A stretch of 64,000 bases of DNA from Ctenosaura bakeri (taxonomy: Eukaryota > Chordata > Lepidosauria > Squamata > Iguanidae), in NCBI GenBank assembly GCA_948474755.1, contig CAOLHI010001304.1, positions 124,001 to 188,000 on the forward strand, given 5' to 3'. The position numbers were made by a program, and so were the translations under genes. The notes beneath the pieces are model-generated. The model did not search any database. It worked only from the letters and a program-made list of their open reading frames with translations, and was not told the origin of the DNA. Shown one piece after another: positions 24,807 to 35,182 of the stretch; the stretch's first letter is position 1, and the number at the start of each line of letters is the position of its first letter.

Positions 24807-25313
24807 TACATTTATAAAAGAGTAATCTCCTGGTAAACTCAGTGAGACTTAATTCTGATAAAACATGCATTTCTTGTATTGTATTTTTTTTTCAGATTCC
24901 ACATTACAAACAAACCAACAAACAGAAGTGAATTTGCTTAACTTCTTCATTATCAAGGATATGGCAAATATCCTTAACTGAGGGTATGTTGGATAGCCAT
25001 AGTCACTTCCCATGTTCAATAGAACCAATTAGAAACAATATAGCCAAGTGGAAACAGAGGCATTAATTCTGATAAGTTTAAATGATGAAATAACATAGTT
25101 ACAGTAATTACAGATTACTTCTCTCAAACTGATTGTCCACACATTGCTGAAAAAATGTACCAAACATATGCACAAGACTAGAGGTTTCAGTTAGCAGAAG
25201 CAAGCATAGACTGACTTGAACTAACCACCTGCTGAAGAAGGTTTAATTTGTTAATAAGATCTTTTCAAAAGAGGCAGCAAACACCTTGGGAAGATATACA
25301 TTCAAGTAGTTAC

Positions 25314-25451
25314 CTGTGCATTTCTTTATGTTGCTATTTCTCTTTCCATGGGAACCCAACTTGCATCCAAAATTTTCTTCCCAGAATTCAGCAAACCACA
25401 CATTCCTTCTGTTATTTGCTAGTGTTCGGCTTCTAAAATATCTGTCAAAAC
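25314..25451 (-). CDS. GRM8: GRM8 exon encoding the [10 protein letters not shown]...KKCTG segment
   Basis: This 138-bp internal exon follows acceptor AATATAG and precedes donor GTAACT. It completes the split Gly codon left by the preceding exon and then encodes [45 protein letters not shown], with a final split Gly codon. It is part of the extracellular ligand-binding domain and contributes two cysteines. The one clear change from the human protein as I recall it is SNIKKC for SHIKKC. The following coding segment (ERIARDSSYEQEGK in other species) should lie to the left of this window, so the intron downstream is at least 25.3 kb long. The intron upstream is 8.2 kb and holds a DIRS element. 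Confidence 0.97.
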
Positions 25452-26218
25452 CTATATTAAAAATACACACATACACAAGGAAAAGGCATTAAAATGCATT
25501 TTACTGAGGAAAGTGAAATATTCATGAATTGGCTTGGCTTGTTAAACATCAAAAATATCTGCATTGCACAAATCCTTTTTATCAGAACCAGACTGAACAT
25601 TCAGTAACACATAGTCGAAGCTAAATCATGCTTACAGAAAAGAAAGTCCCAGTCACAATCGACCATGGTTTCTCATGATAGGAACCAGAGTAGCCCCTCA
25701 TATACCCCTTCCCTTTTCTAATATGGCTACAAGGAGTTAAGGCCTTGACTTACTTTTTTTGATTAACTTAAGCTCGTTATATCATCAAGTCCTGACCATT
25801 TTATAGTTAATCATAATTACTGTTTTATTTGAAACAAGTCAGATTCAACCATGGTTGAAGAAGCTGTCTTGCCTCAACAAAATATAGGAAATTATCTTTT
25901 ACTGAGTCAGATAATTGGTATATCTAGTCTAGTATTATCAACTCAGAGCAGTAGAGGCTTTCTAGAGTTTCAAGAAGAACAGTTTGCTTACCTGTAACTG
26001 TGGTTCTTCGAGTGGTCATCTGTGCCCTCACACAATGGGAATCTTCACGCATGCGCAGTAGCTTTTTGGAAAGTTCCAGAGCTGAGCAGCTTGGCAGGAA
26101 CCCCTCCCCCATCCGGTACTGAGCATGCTCAGTACTGCCACACTAATGGTCTCTCCTCAGTTTCGAAGTCTGCCGAGGCCAGGACCTGAAAGAGGGGAGG
26201 CTGGGCAGGTGTGTGTAA

Positions 26219-26306
26219 GGGCACAGATGACCACTCAAAGAACCACAGTTACAGGTAAGCAACCTGTTCTTCTTCTTCATGGTCTCTTTGCCTCACACAA
26301 TGGGAG
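26219..26306. repeat. DIRS internal complementary region (ICR)
   Basis: The first half is the reverse complement of the element's left end (25,975-26,027). The second half is the reverse complement of its right end (31,871-31,907). The two halves abut through an AAGAAG-type overlap, so the block is a template of the circular junction. In DIRS replication models this region bridges the termini to form a circle. Identity is high by eye, with a few mismatches. Confidence 0.88.
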
Positions 26307-26341
26307 ACTGAATAGCTTACTGTTGGATGGCGGGTCAGGTC

Positions 26342-27428
26342 CTACAGGATCAAAGACAGCACCGCACGACCAAAGCGAGCATCATGCCAAGCCCAGCAGT
26401 CAAGGCGGTAGTGGCGGACGGAGGTTGAGAGCCACAACCAGGTAGCCACATGACAAAGCTCAACCCCACAGAGAAGAGCTGCTGACAAAGCCATGGCCCT
26501 CATGGAGTAGGCGCAGAACGGAGGGGCTGACGGAAGTTGTCCCACAAGTTCGTAGGCTAGGTGAATTGTCTGGACAACCCACTTGGAGAGCCATTGAGTG
26601 GATACCTTGTGAACCTTCTGGCACCACCATAACTGACGAAAAGGTGTGGAGTCTGTCGGAAGGTCAAGGTCCGTTGTAGGTAGAAGGCTAGAGCCCGACA
26701 CACATCAAGCAAATGGAGTGAGCGCTCGAGAGGCAAAGCCAGATCAGGATAGAAGGTAGGTAAGATGACATCTTGATTCAGATGGCAGTCAGAGACGACC
26801 TTGGGAAGGAAGGACAGATCTGGACGCCAAACCACTTTGTCTCGATGGAACACCAGGAAGTGTTCATCGGACTGTAGCATGGTCAATTCTCCTGCCCGCC
26901 TGGCTGAAGTGACAACGACCAGAAAGACTGTCTTTATGGTAAGGAAACGGTCATCAGACATGGCCATCGGTTCGAAAGGATGGTTTATAAGCTGAGAAAG
27001 AACAAGCAACAACGACCAAGGCAGAAGTGGTGGGGAGACAGGAGGGTAGAGGTGTTGAAGCCCTTCAAGGAATTGCTTGACAGTAGCGTTTCAAAAGAGG
27101 GCTGTGGCTGATAGTCTATGATGGCCAAGAGGTAAACCTTCAGAGAGGAGAAGGCAAGGCCTTGTTCCCTCAGCTGCAACAGGAAATGCAACACTATTGA
27201 CAAAGAAGCCGGAGAGGATGCCTCACTTCGGGTATCTGCAAAAACCACAAATTTCCTCCACTTGTACTCATACAATCTACAAGTAGACTCCTTCCTGTCA
27301 GCTGTGAGGACAGCTTGAATGGCAGGAGAGTCTGGAAGGTTATCCTCTAAGTGTGGAGACGCAGGAGAGGAAGGTCCAGTTGAAGCACACAATCTTGCGG
27401 CCCTGAGCGGCAGTGATGAGGGGACCAA
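26342..27428 (-). pseudogene. DIRS tyrosine recombinase, broken by two frameshifts
   Basis: This integrase-equivalent enzyme uses a catalytic tyrosine rather than a DDE site. The N-terminal core-binding part (AIQAVLTADRKESTCRLY, then YKWRKFVVFADT) is in one frame. The catalytic part begins in a second frame with the Arg-containing motif TSARRAGEL. The C-terminal part (KVSTQWLSKWV, AYSMRAMAL, VRHYRLD) is in a third frame. Frameshifts fall near 27,010-27,030 and near 26,640. The usual HxxR box reads YSMR, so the His is replaced, while the presumed nucleophile Tyr in HYRLD is present. It overlaps the end of the Pol frame, as is common in this group. Confidence 0.85.
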
Positions 27429-29200
27429 ACCAGTGCTGCCTTGGCCAGTACAGGACTACGAAGATGGTGTTTGCCTTGTCCGACAGGAGCTTGGCCACCA
27501 CTCGGCCCAGGAATGGAAACGGAGGAAAGATGTAAAGAAACTCCCTGTCCCAAGAGAATTGGAATGCGTCGCCGAGAGAGCCAGGACTCAGGCCAGCTCT
27601 CAAGCAATAACAGAGTCACTTCTTGTTCTGATCACTTGCAAAGAGATCGACGGATGGAGTTCCCCAACAGGACACTATCTGCTGGAAAGCAGCATCTGAG
27701 AGGGACCATTCGTGGTGACACGCCATGTCCCTGCTCAGCATGTCCGCCGTCACATTGTCCCATCCCGCTAGGTGAACCGCCACGGGGTGCACATACAGCG
27801 GGACACACCGGTCCCAGAGACATAGAGCCAAGTGGAGCAGAGTGGAGGAACGGGTGCCTCCTTGCCTGTTCACGTAACAAACAGCTGTCATATTGTCTGA
27901 AAGGATCCAGACTGTTTGTCTGACGATCAGGTTCCAGAAGGCCCGCAGGGCTTTCAGGATAGCTAGGAGCTCCAATGCGTTAATATGAAGACACGTCTCC
28001 AGGTCTGCCCAACGTCCCTGCATGGCAAAATGGCTGCAGTGGGCTCCCCAGCCAAGCAGGGAGGCGTCAGTCATGATAGCGAGTGTCGGGTGGGGTTCGA
28101 CAAATGACATTCTCAATAGTAGGTGGTGCGGAGACAGCCACCAGCAGAGGGAATCTCTGACCAGGCGGGGAACCTGCAGAAGGCAAGGTTGGTCATTGAC
28201 AAGAGGGTCGAAGGCCCGGAGAAACCAATGCTGTAGAGAGCGAGCACAGAGGCGGGACAAATAGGTGATTGCCATTGTGGCTGCCATGTAGTCCAAGAGC
28301 TGTTGAATCCTTCAGGCAGAAATGGATGGGCTGCGCAGGACAGCAACAGAGGCCTGGCGCAGTGTCCAAGCATGCTTCACCGGCAGGAAAGCCCTGGCGG
28401 AAGCAGAGTCCAGGGTGGCTCCGATGAAGTCCAGGGTGCATGAAGGCTTCAAGTGGGACTTCTTGGGGTTCTCCCTGAGGCCGAGATCTGAGAGGATGGA
28501 GAGCGTGAAGTGAATGTCCTCGTACAACTTTTGCTTGAAGGGTGCCACCAGTAACCAGTTGTCCAGATAGGGAAACACCATAACACGTTTCATGTGGAGG
28601 TAGGATACCACAGGGGTTAGGCATTTGGTGAAGATCCCGGGGATCTTGTACAGGTCAAACGGCAGGACCCTGTATTGGCAGCAGACACCATCAACTGCGA
28701 ACCAGAGGTATCTCCTGTGTTGGGGCCAAATTGCGATATGGAAGTAGGTGTCTTGTAGGTCGATGGAGGTGAACCAGTCTCAATGCCACAGGAAAGGCAG
28801 GATGGAAGAGAGAGTGACCATCTTGAATTTCCAGGGGAAGATGTAGGAATTCACCCCCCTGAGGTCCAGGATAGGTCGGAGGGTGCCATCTGACTTGGGC
28901 ACTGTGAAGTACCAGGAGAAGAAGCTCGTGGAACTGGCCAAGGGCAGCACCTGCTCTATGGCCCCTTTGAGGAGGAGGGACTCAATCTCCTCAAGGAGGG
29001 CTGGACTGGTAGAGGTGAAGAAGAAGACGCCTAGAGGTGGAATACTTTGAAACTCGATGGTGTAACCAAAAAGGACAATGGAAAGAACCCAGGAGTCCAA
29101 AGTGATCTTGCACCAGATGTTGCAGTGGCGAGCTAGACCAGGGGTTCTGGAAAAATGGACGGGCAGATGGAACAACAGTAGAGGTGGCGACCTGCAAGGG
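27340..29200 (-). pseudogene. DIRS reverse transcriptase / RNase H (Pol), broken
   Basis: This polyprotein would copy the element RNA into circular DNA. A single frame holds the RT domain and then RNase H. RT landmarks are DSWVLSIVLFGYTIEF at the N-terminus, DLRGVNSYI, motif A SIDLQDTYFHI, and motif C reading YLDNW where many RTs have YxDD. RNase H landmarks are TDASLLGWG, INALELLAI, SDNMTAVCYVN and NVTADMLSR, so the four acidic positions appear retained. The C-terminal DIRS-specific segment contains FPPFPFLGRV and YWPRQHWF. Three in-frame TGA stops (about 28,780, 28,314 and 27,616) interrupt it without frameshift. At least two are compatible with CGA to TGA decay. The 3' end overlaps the recombinase frame. 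Confidence 0.88.
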
Positions 29201-29348
29201 AAGTCAAAAGCAGCATTTAGCGGTAGAGGACTTCTTGGAGGATGGTTGGCGCCGTTTGAAGGAGTGTTGGGATAAAGCTCGAAGAGGAGTCTTGAACAGA
29301 TGTATGGTGAGGGGAGCGTGACCTATAAGAATAGGCAGAGCACATCCA

Positions 29349-31880
29349 TCAGGAGTGTGACGAAGATGGTCTCCTGGACTGAGGAGTGGGATGGAGACCC
29401 ATCTTCTTAGCTATGAGGCAAGCCTTCACTAGGTGGTCCATGGCCTCATCCGTGGTCACATGGAAGAGCCCTTGGCCATCAAAGGGCAGGTCCTCGATCC
29501 TCTTCCTGCTGTCCTCTGCAAGCCCAGAGGAGCAAAGCCACACAAAACAGCAAAGGGCAATGGCCCCCACCATCACCTGCGCTGCACCCTCAACAGCATG
29601 TCAAGAGGACAGGATCTGCTGGTTAGAGAGAGCCACCAACTCATCGGAGAACTGGATGGCACTAGTCCTATGGTTGTCCAGCAGATGAGAGAGCAGAGGA
29701 AAGAACCTGTCCCAGACGTTCCTCTGATAGGCAGCCAGGCAAGCCTGAGTGTTCGAGATCCTGGCAATCAGCGAGGAAGCAGAGTAGAAGCAATGACCGA
29801 AGGCATCCAAACAGTGGCCCTTGCAGTCTGGAGGTGTCGTGTGAGCCCTCTTGCCTCCCTTTGTCTGAGAGGACTTGACAACTATTGAGTTCAGCGTGAG
29901 GTGGTTAAATAGAAAGTTGACATCCTTCCTCTGGGTCCGGTAAAGATGCTCCAGGAGGTGAGGGATCAGCTGGAGTGAAGCCGGCTGGGCCCAGGGATGT
30001 TTCAACACAGGGAGGAATGAAATTGGAGCCGTGGAAGGAGGCCAAGTGTCAACATAATGGAACACGGGGTCCTGTACTGTCAGAGCAGGTCCAGAAATGT
30101 CCAGGCCAAGAGTGTTGGCCATCCTGACCAGGATATCTGAAAATTGCTTGACATCCTCAGGAGCTGAACCAGGGGTTGGGTTCTCAAAGGCCAAAGGTGG
30201 AGAGGTGTGGGACTCAGACACGGAATCCACCAAATCACTGTCAGAATCATAAGAGGCAGAGGACTGAGATGGAGAACGATGTGATTGGGGTTGATCTGGT
30301 ACTGGCACGGAGGGAATAGCCAGCGGAGCAGTAGTGAAGACCGGGAATGCGCCTGGTGCCGGTATCACAGCCGGTACTGGAGGCAGTATCAATGCCATTA
30401 CCGACATTGGTGCTGAGGACATCAGAGGAACGGCCGGGATTGGGGCAACGACGGACTGCGTCGGTACAGAAGCCGTTAGAGATGTTGGTAGCGTAGACAC
30501 AGGGTGGGTATCCGGCAGAGGCTGAGACACCGTTGCCATCACCCAAGGAGGTGGTGAGATCGGCCTTCGACAAGGCGACCAGTCATGGGACTGGTGGTGG
30601 GCTAGAGAGCTCTGGTAATATGGAGAACGGGACTGAGAACGGGCCCTTTGAGTGTTGGTATCGGGAGGGGCGTCGGTAGTGAGACAAGGCAGAGCGCAAT
30701 GGAGATCGGGAACATCCGTCATTGGTACAACGATGGATGTCGGGATTGTATCGATCACAATAGGCCAGTGAGTAAGAATAATAGGAGCCAGGTTGTTCTC
30801 TCCAGAGGTGCTTGCAGCCATATCGAGTGATGTAAGAGGCTGAGAAGAAAGGTGAGTCAAGCCTCGCCTGCAAAGGGTCACGGGCTGCACGGTAACCGTA
30901 ATCCCAATGACATGGGGATCTATCTCTATCACCATGTCCCGGAGAGCACGCCACGCTAGATGAGCGCAATCACAGGAAGGAGCCCAAGGAGCGTCCAGAT
31001 AGGATGGATGGTCCAACTCAGGGCCAACAGGAGTGAGAGTCGGAGGGAGCGGGGTTTGTATACCTGCTCCAGTCTGGGCTGACATGACCAGTGGAGACAC
31101 AGGAGGCAAGGGTCGACGCTCTGAGTCCAAAGTCAAGTCAACAGCCACCAGGACCAAGAGCACTGGGAGCTGGACAGTGCCACGCTCCAGTGAAAAGTTG
31201 GGAATGTCCTCCTCCTCCACAGTAGCCATCGAAGGCTGCGTCGGAGGGGGCATTGGTAAAGGACCTGACTGACGACCTACAGGAGAAGGAGAGTGGCGCT
31301 TCTCCTTCTTCTCCTTAATGGAGGACTCAGCAAGGTGGGACAAAGCTCGCTTACGCTGAGCCACAGTGGGAACCTTGTGAGGTTGAGTGGAAGCCGGTTG
31401 CGAGCTAGAAGAAGCTTCTCCAGAGGAGAAGACGATAATCGGCATCCTGGAGAGCTTCAGAATCCTCAGTAACGAGGAGATTGGAGGCAAAGCTGTTGAG
31501 GACGATATCGGTATCAGTACCAAAGCGGTCAGTACCAATGAGGTCAATACCAGTGGCAAAATCAGCGGCATCGAAGAGGGCATCGACGAAGGCCTTGAAG
31601 TCGAGAGGCCCCGAGGAGAACGCTATGCCATAGAGGAGGTGAAAAGGGCAGTATTTGAAGCCGCCTGCTCCTTTATCTGAAGGGCTTGCTCCCAACAATA
31701 AGACTTCAACTGCAAGGGTCTGTTTTTCAGGGTTTAACAAGTGACGTCTTTACAGATAGAACACACCCGAACGTTATGGGCCTCTCTGAGGCAGAACAGG
31801 CACTCAGAGTGGCTGTCAGACAGGGAGACCTTGCGACCGCAAGACACACACACTGCACATGCGTGAAGATTCCCATTGTG
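29349..31880 (-). pseudogene. DIRS Gag-like ORF1, broken
   Basis: This is the structural (Gag-like) protein of the DIRS element. One frame runs through the region with three internal stops: TAA at about 31,734, TAG at about 31,626 and TGA at 29,601. Upstream of the first stop is a cysteine-rich segment with repeated CxxC pairs (CVSCG, CLFC, CSIC), a likely zinc-binding N-terminus. The 660-codon middle part is rich in Pro, Ser and Thr and ends in an alpha-helical, YQRNVWDRFFPLL-type segment. After the TGA the frame resumes with the conserved DIRS Gag tail containing LPFDGQGLF and KKMGLHP. No start codon inside the element can be assigned with confidence. Confidence 0.8.
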
Positions 31881-32277
31881 TGAGGCACAGAGACCACAAA
31901 GAAGAAGAGTTATATTCTTACTGTACCTGGTAATCTCTGCTATTCCCTGGTAATTTCCCTTCAAAATACTAACCACACACAACCCCTAACTTCCATCATC
32001 AGACAAGTTGTGGGTGTTCAGAGTGGTGTGCTGGGAAGCCTGAGACACACTACAGTTTAGATTTGGATATGTTAAACTAGGGTCAATCTAAAACTGAAAT
32101 GGAAGTTTCTTATCTCATGTTTGTGGTCATGTCGGAAGACAGGGGAGAATGTGTGAAGCCACATCAAGTTTCAACCCAAACCTTTGCAAACCTTTGCAAA
32201 CCTTTATTGTTGGGAGAGTATAAAGCCTATATTGTGTTCACGCACTACACAAACACTGTTGTTTATTTAAAGCAGGA

Positions 32278-32346
32278 AGAGGAGGAGGAGGGACAGGAGG
32301 AGGAGATGAACCCTTCAGGGACAGGAGGAGGAGGTGAACCCTTCAG
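32278..32346. repeat. 28-bp tandem duplication in purine-rich DNA
   Basis: GGGACAGGAGGAGGAG followed by (A/G)TGAACCCTTCAG occurs twice head to tail. Just upstream, AACCTTTGCA is present three times (32,178-32,206). Confidence 0.75.
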
Positions 32347-32644
32347 TCTAGATTTTAGGAGACTGTTACAAGTTGAAGAAGGATTAGCATTCATAGGAAA
32401 TAAGTTTCAGCCATCCATATGATGATGTCTGGATTCCTTTTAAGCATATTCCACCTGCACCTCATGCTGAATGAAAGAACTCAAAAGAAAACACCAGATC
32501 AAGGTATTTGTCCAACTTCTTTAGGAGTATCTATTCTGAATGGGAATAGCTCTCAGTGATCTCACACTGAAGCTTGTTCATCACCTGCTACCTGATTGTG
32601 TTGTCTTAACTGGACATGCAGTAAGCTGAATCAACATGCAAGTT

Positions 32645-32690
32645 AGTTTTCTACCACTGAGCTATGTTCTCCCTCCATATGAAAATGCAT
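32645..32690 (-). mobile_element. Fragment of tRNA-Ala-like SINE head
   Basis: The minus strand reads GAACATAGCTCAGTGGTAGA, the box A region of the 19.8-kb SINE. Only about 45 bp is recognisable. Confidence 0.5.
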
Positions 32691-33049
32691 CTGTACTCCT
32701 TGATCCAAGTGGATGTAAAAGAGGTCCTAATTAGTTCATCAGTGAGAAATACGTACTGGTGATGATAATGAAATTGGATTGACTCCAGTTCTATAGCAGT
32801 ACTTCTCTAGTTTCATGCAACGCTAAAGCTGTATAAAGGGAATTGGATGCCCACATAAGCCCTTTCCACTAATATTATACATTCCATAGCAGCATTTCAG
32901 ACTTTCATACATTGGAAGCAGGGGGCTGAGAAGGTCTCTGTAATCACGCTGTGTTCATATGAGTGACAACCTGGTGAGAAGGTCTAGAATGCAGGGAAAT
33001 GCTTGCATAAGAGCTATCATATATTAACATAATACTGTCCATTGTGAAA

Positions 33050-33078
33050 AAGAGAGAGAGAGGGAGGGAGAGAGAGAA
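33050..33078. repeat. (GA)n/(GGGA)n microsatellite
   Basis: An AGAGAG run interrupted by GGGAGGGA. Confidence 0.88.
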
Positions 33079-33697
33079 CAGTACAGTAATAAAGATCATG
33101 ATCTTTGTAGTTTTACATTCATGTGTGCTATAGGTTTCCACCATACATTCCATTGCTTTAAAGATTTGGAAGTGCATAGGAATGATTTATCTTACTGCTA
33201 GTCACATGCACTGGACAAATAGTATATCAGCAGGAGACTGATAATGGAGACAGGACGAGAGCATGGGAGGAATGACGACCAACAGCAGGAAAAAATGATG
33301 TGACTGGTGAATAAGAAAATGGGTGGAGCTTTTGGTATGGCAAGTATCCAGTATAAAGAGATCACGGCTTATAAATATAGCTGGCTGTAGAAATTCCATT
33401 TCATTTTGCCTTGTCTCAGACAAGTCATAAATTGGATGCACAATGAAATCTGCTTCAGACAACTGGCTTGAGAAAGTATTTCACTCAGTAATTATACATG
33501 AGGGAACTAAAGGATAATACAGCTGAAGAAAACACAATGCAAGTATAATTCAAAGTCTCTCTCTGCCACCATCAGAATACCATAAAAAGGGCTTAACACC
33601 CTGAATTCCCTGCAACACAGAGCTCAGAGTGACATAAAACTTATACTTTAAGGATTCTATTATCTCATTGTGACTAGAGTCAATAGGATAATCCTAC

Positions 33698-33852
33698 CAT
33701 CAATGGAAGCTCTTTTGGGCAAAATAGTGACTGCCCCTTCTGCAATCTCCTCTTGCTGATAAACAGGTGCAATTTTAGACCCCCAGCTGTCTGAGCCTAT
33801 CCAAAGGAAATGTCCAGTTTGATTAGCTTTCCTGGCTGCTTCCAATATCCGC
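33698..33852 (-). CDS. GRM8: GRM8 exon with the GSDSWGSK glutamate-contact loop
   Basis: This 155-bp internal exon lies 1,194 bp downstream of the preceding one. It follows acceptor TTTACAG and precedes donor GTAGGA. It encodes [16 protein letters not shown] through KRASIDG of the Venus-flytrap domain. The loop GSDSWGSK is present; its Asp and Lys correspond to glutamate-contacting residues known from mGluR4 crystal work (Asp312 and Lys317 there), and the Lys is typical of group III receptors. The segment NQT keeps the N-glycosylation sequon that is NQS in human. [17 protein letters not shown] and SIDG are GRM8-type; GRM4 has different residues at these places. Phases fit both neighbours. The reading frame is fully open. 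Confidence 0.97.
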
Positions 33853-35046
33853 CTGTAAATCAAAAAAGAAAAAAAAAATCAAGTGGTCCTTTTAAAATGT
33901 ATACTGAAAACTGTTACTCATAAGAGATCCATAAAATGAATTGCTTTTATTTCAGTTCTTCAAACATTCTTTATGACAGAATGAAGTATCTTCCTCCTTA
34001 AAACAGAGTGCAGCCTGTCTTTAATATGGTAACATGGTAGACATGGTAACTGCATCAATCTTTGCTCTATGCTCTTTTAACATGCTTCCATTTATCACTC
34101 TTATTTGCTCCATTTCTTCCAGTGCTTAAAGTTACTACAGTTGCAAGTGAAGTTCTTTCAAGTCATGTCTTGTTACAAACTGTGGAGACTTATAATAATC
34201 CACTTAAAGTGACAGGCAATGTCTTTTTGAAACCACCTAACGTATCTCAGTGATCTCACAAAAGATCTTCTATCAAAATCTGATCCAGACAAAAACTTCT
34301 GGCTCATGTACAGTTGCATTTGCTTCCTTCCAGAGCAATGCCTGCCAGAAGCACCTTGCAACTTTGGGGGTAGGGGTAACAGAGGAAATGTGTGAAGAAA
34401 GTCCCCCTCCAACTTTCTTCATCATCCTGGCATTAGTTTTCTACCTTGGGCAAATATAGATAACTATTTGTTCCATGATCCCTTGGACATTTGGCCAGAG
34501 TGCTGTCAGAGGCATGACGACAAGTGGTCCTTTTCTCCTCTCCCTCTGTGCTATCTCTATGGTTCACATCACATTTGACAGCTAAGCAAAACAAAGGGGA
34601 GAGTGTTTCTTAGTGGACAGATGACTGGCGAGACATCTTTTCAGAAAGGCAAAGACTGGCATGTAAGTTTTCTCCAAGCAATCAGTTTGGTTTGGAGAAC
34701 CGATCTAGGTTTTTCTGATGTTTCTGTCTCTAAACCTCTAAATCTGGATAATTTCCAGGGTAATTCAAGCAGTGCTTTGGAAAGCTAACTGCTCTCTAAG
34801 CCACTCATTTGTCATTCATGGCAACCCAGAAGTTATGAGGTCTCACTAGAGCACTAGTGCTCTATACAGTATAAAAGTAACCTTTTCTCTTCCTGTGTGT
34901 CTGAGGATTGCAAGAGATTCTGCATTGGCTTCAAACCTGAAGCTCATTAAGACAAGCAGTATGTGTGACTTAAAAAAAAATTACTTTCAATAACAAGGTG
35001 CTCATCATACACAAATGGGGCGGGGGGAGGAAAGAGAAGCAAGTAC
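33853..35046 (-). other. GRM8: GRM8 intron (1,194 bp)
   Basis: This is a short phase-2 intron with canonical GT/AG ends. I see no named repeat inside, only a few low-complexity runs. Confidence 0.93.
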
Positions 35047-35182
35047 CTGATATCATCCTCATTGGCAAACATGATCACTGCACGAGCATTAGGAGTTTCC
35101 ATCAAGCGCTTGATGATCTTGTCAAATTCTCCCGGTCTTGGTTCACGGGGGATTTTTAGAGACTGAGCAATGCAAACACCAC
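35047..35182 (-). CDS. GRM8: GRM8 exon, ligand-binding domain segment (first of three in transcript order)
   Basis: This 136-bp internal exon belongs to metabotropic glutamate receptor 8, a presynaptic Gi/o-coupled class C GPCR. It encodes part of the extracellular Venus-flytrap glutamate-binding domain, starting at GGVCIAQS and ending at FANEDDIR. The acceptor (CCCTAG) and donor (GTACTT) are canonical. The exon starts in phase 1 (the first G of the Gly codon comes from the previous exon) and ends two bases into an Arg codon, which the next exon completes. The peptide matches GRM8 of other vertebrates with few changes: Leu for Gln after AQS, Asp for Glu in GEF-DK, and Met for Leu before ETPNAR, relative to the human protein as I remember it. 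GRM4 and GRM7 differ more in this stretch. No stop or frameshift is present. Confidence 0.96.

Larger units (their letters stand above)
1..25313 (-). other. GRM8: GRM8 intron downstream of the 25.3-kb exon (partial)
   Basis: Everything left of the exon donor is intron of the minus-strand GRM8 transcript. I saw no further GRM8 coding segment and no other host gene. Its content is repeats plus unclassified AT-rich sequence, described in separate entries. Confidence 0.85.
25972..31907 (-). mobile_element. DIRS-type tyrosine-recombinase retrotransposon, nearly full length, decayed
   Basis: The element is about 5.9 kb and its genes read on the minus strand in the order Gag, RT/RNase H, tyrosine recombinase. 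It ends in inverted terminal repeats instead of LTRs: the segment cctcacacaatgggaatc plus ttcacgcatg is present at 26,027-26,058 and inverted at 31,853-31,885. An internal complementary region at 26,219-26,306 spans both termini as if they were joined in a circle, which is the diagnostic DIRS layout. No target-site duplication is visible, as expected for insertion by a tyrosine recombinase. All three reading frames are broken, several times by TGA where CGA is plausible, so the copy is inactive. It lies inside a GRM8 intron in sense orientation. Confidence 0.92.
31908..33049. other. Unannotated intron flank right of the DIRS element
   Basis: Contains the 28-bp duplication and the SINE fragment listed separately; no gene seen. 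Confidence 0.6.
25452..33697 (-). other. GRM8: GRM8 intron (8,246 bp) carrying a DIRS retrotransposon
   Basis: A phase-1 intron lies between two conserved exons; about 72% of it is one DIRS-type element in the same transcriptional orientation as GRM8. Without the element the intron would be about 2.3 kb. The remaining flanks (25,452-25,971 and 31,908-33,697) contain no recognisable gene. Confidence 0.93.

Noticed and set aside
27319..27923. Plus-strand frames of 126-160 codons inside the DIRS element
   Set aside because: They are antisense shadows of the RNase H and recombinase frames, whose minus-strand motifs are unmistakable.
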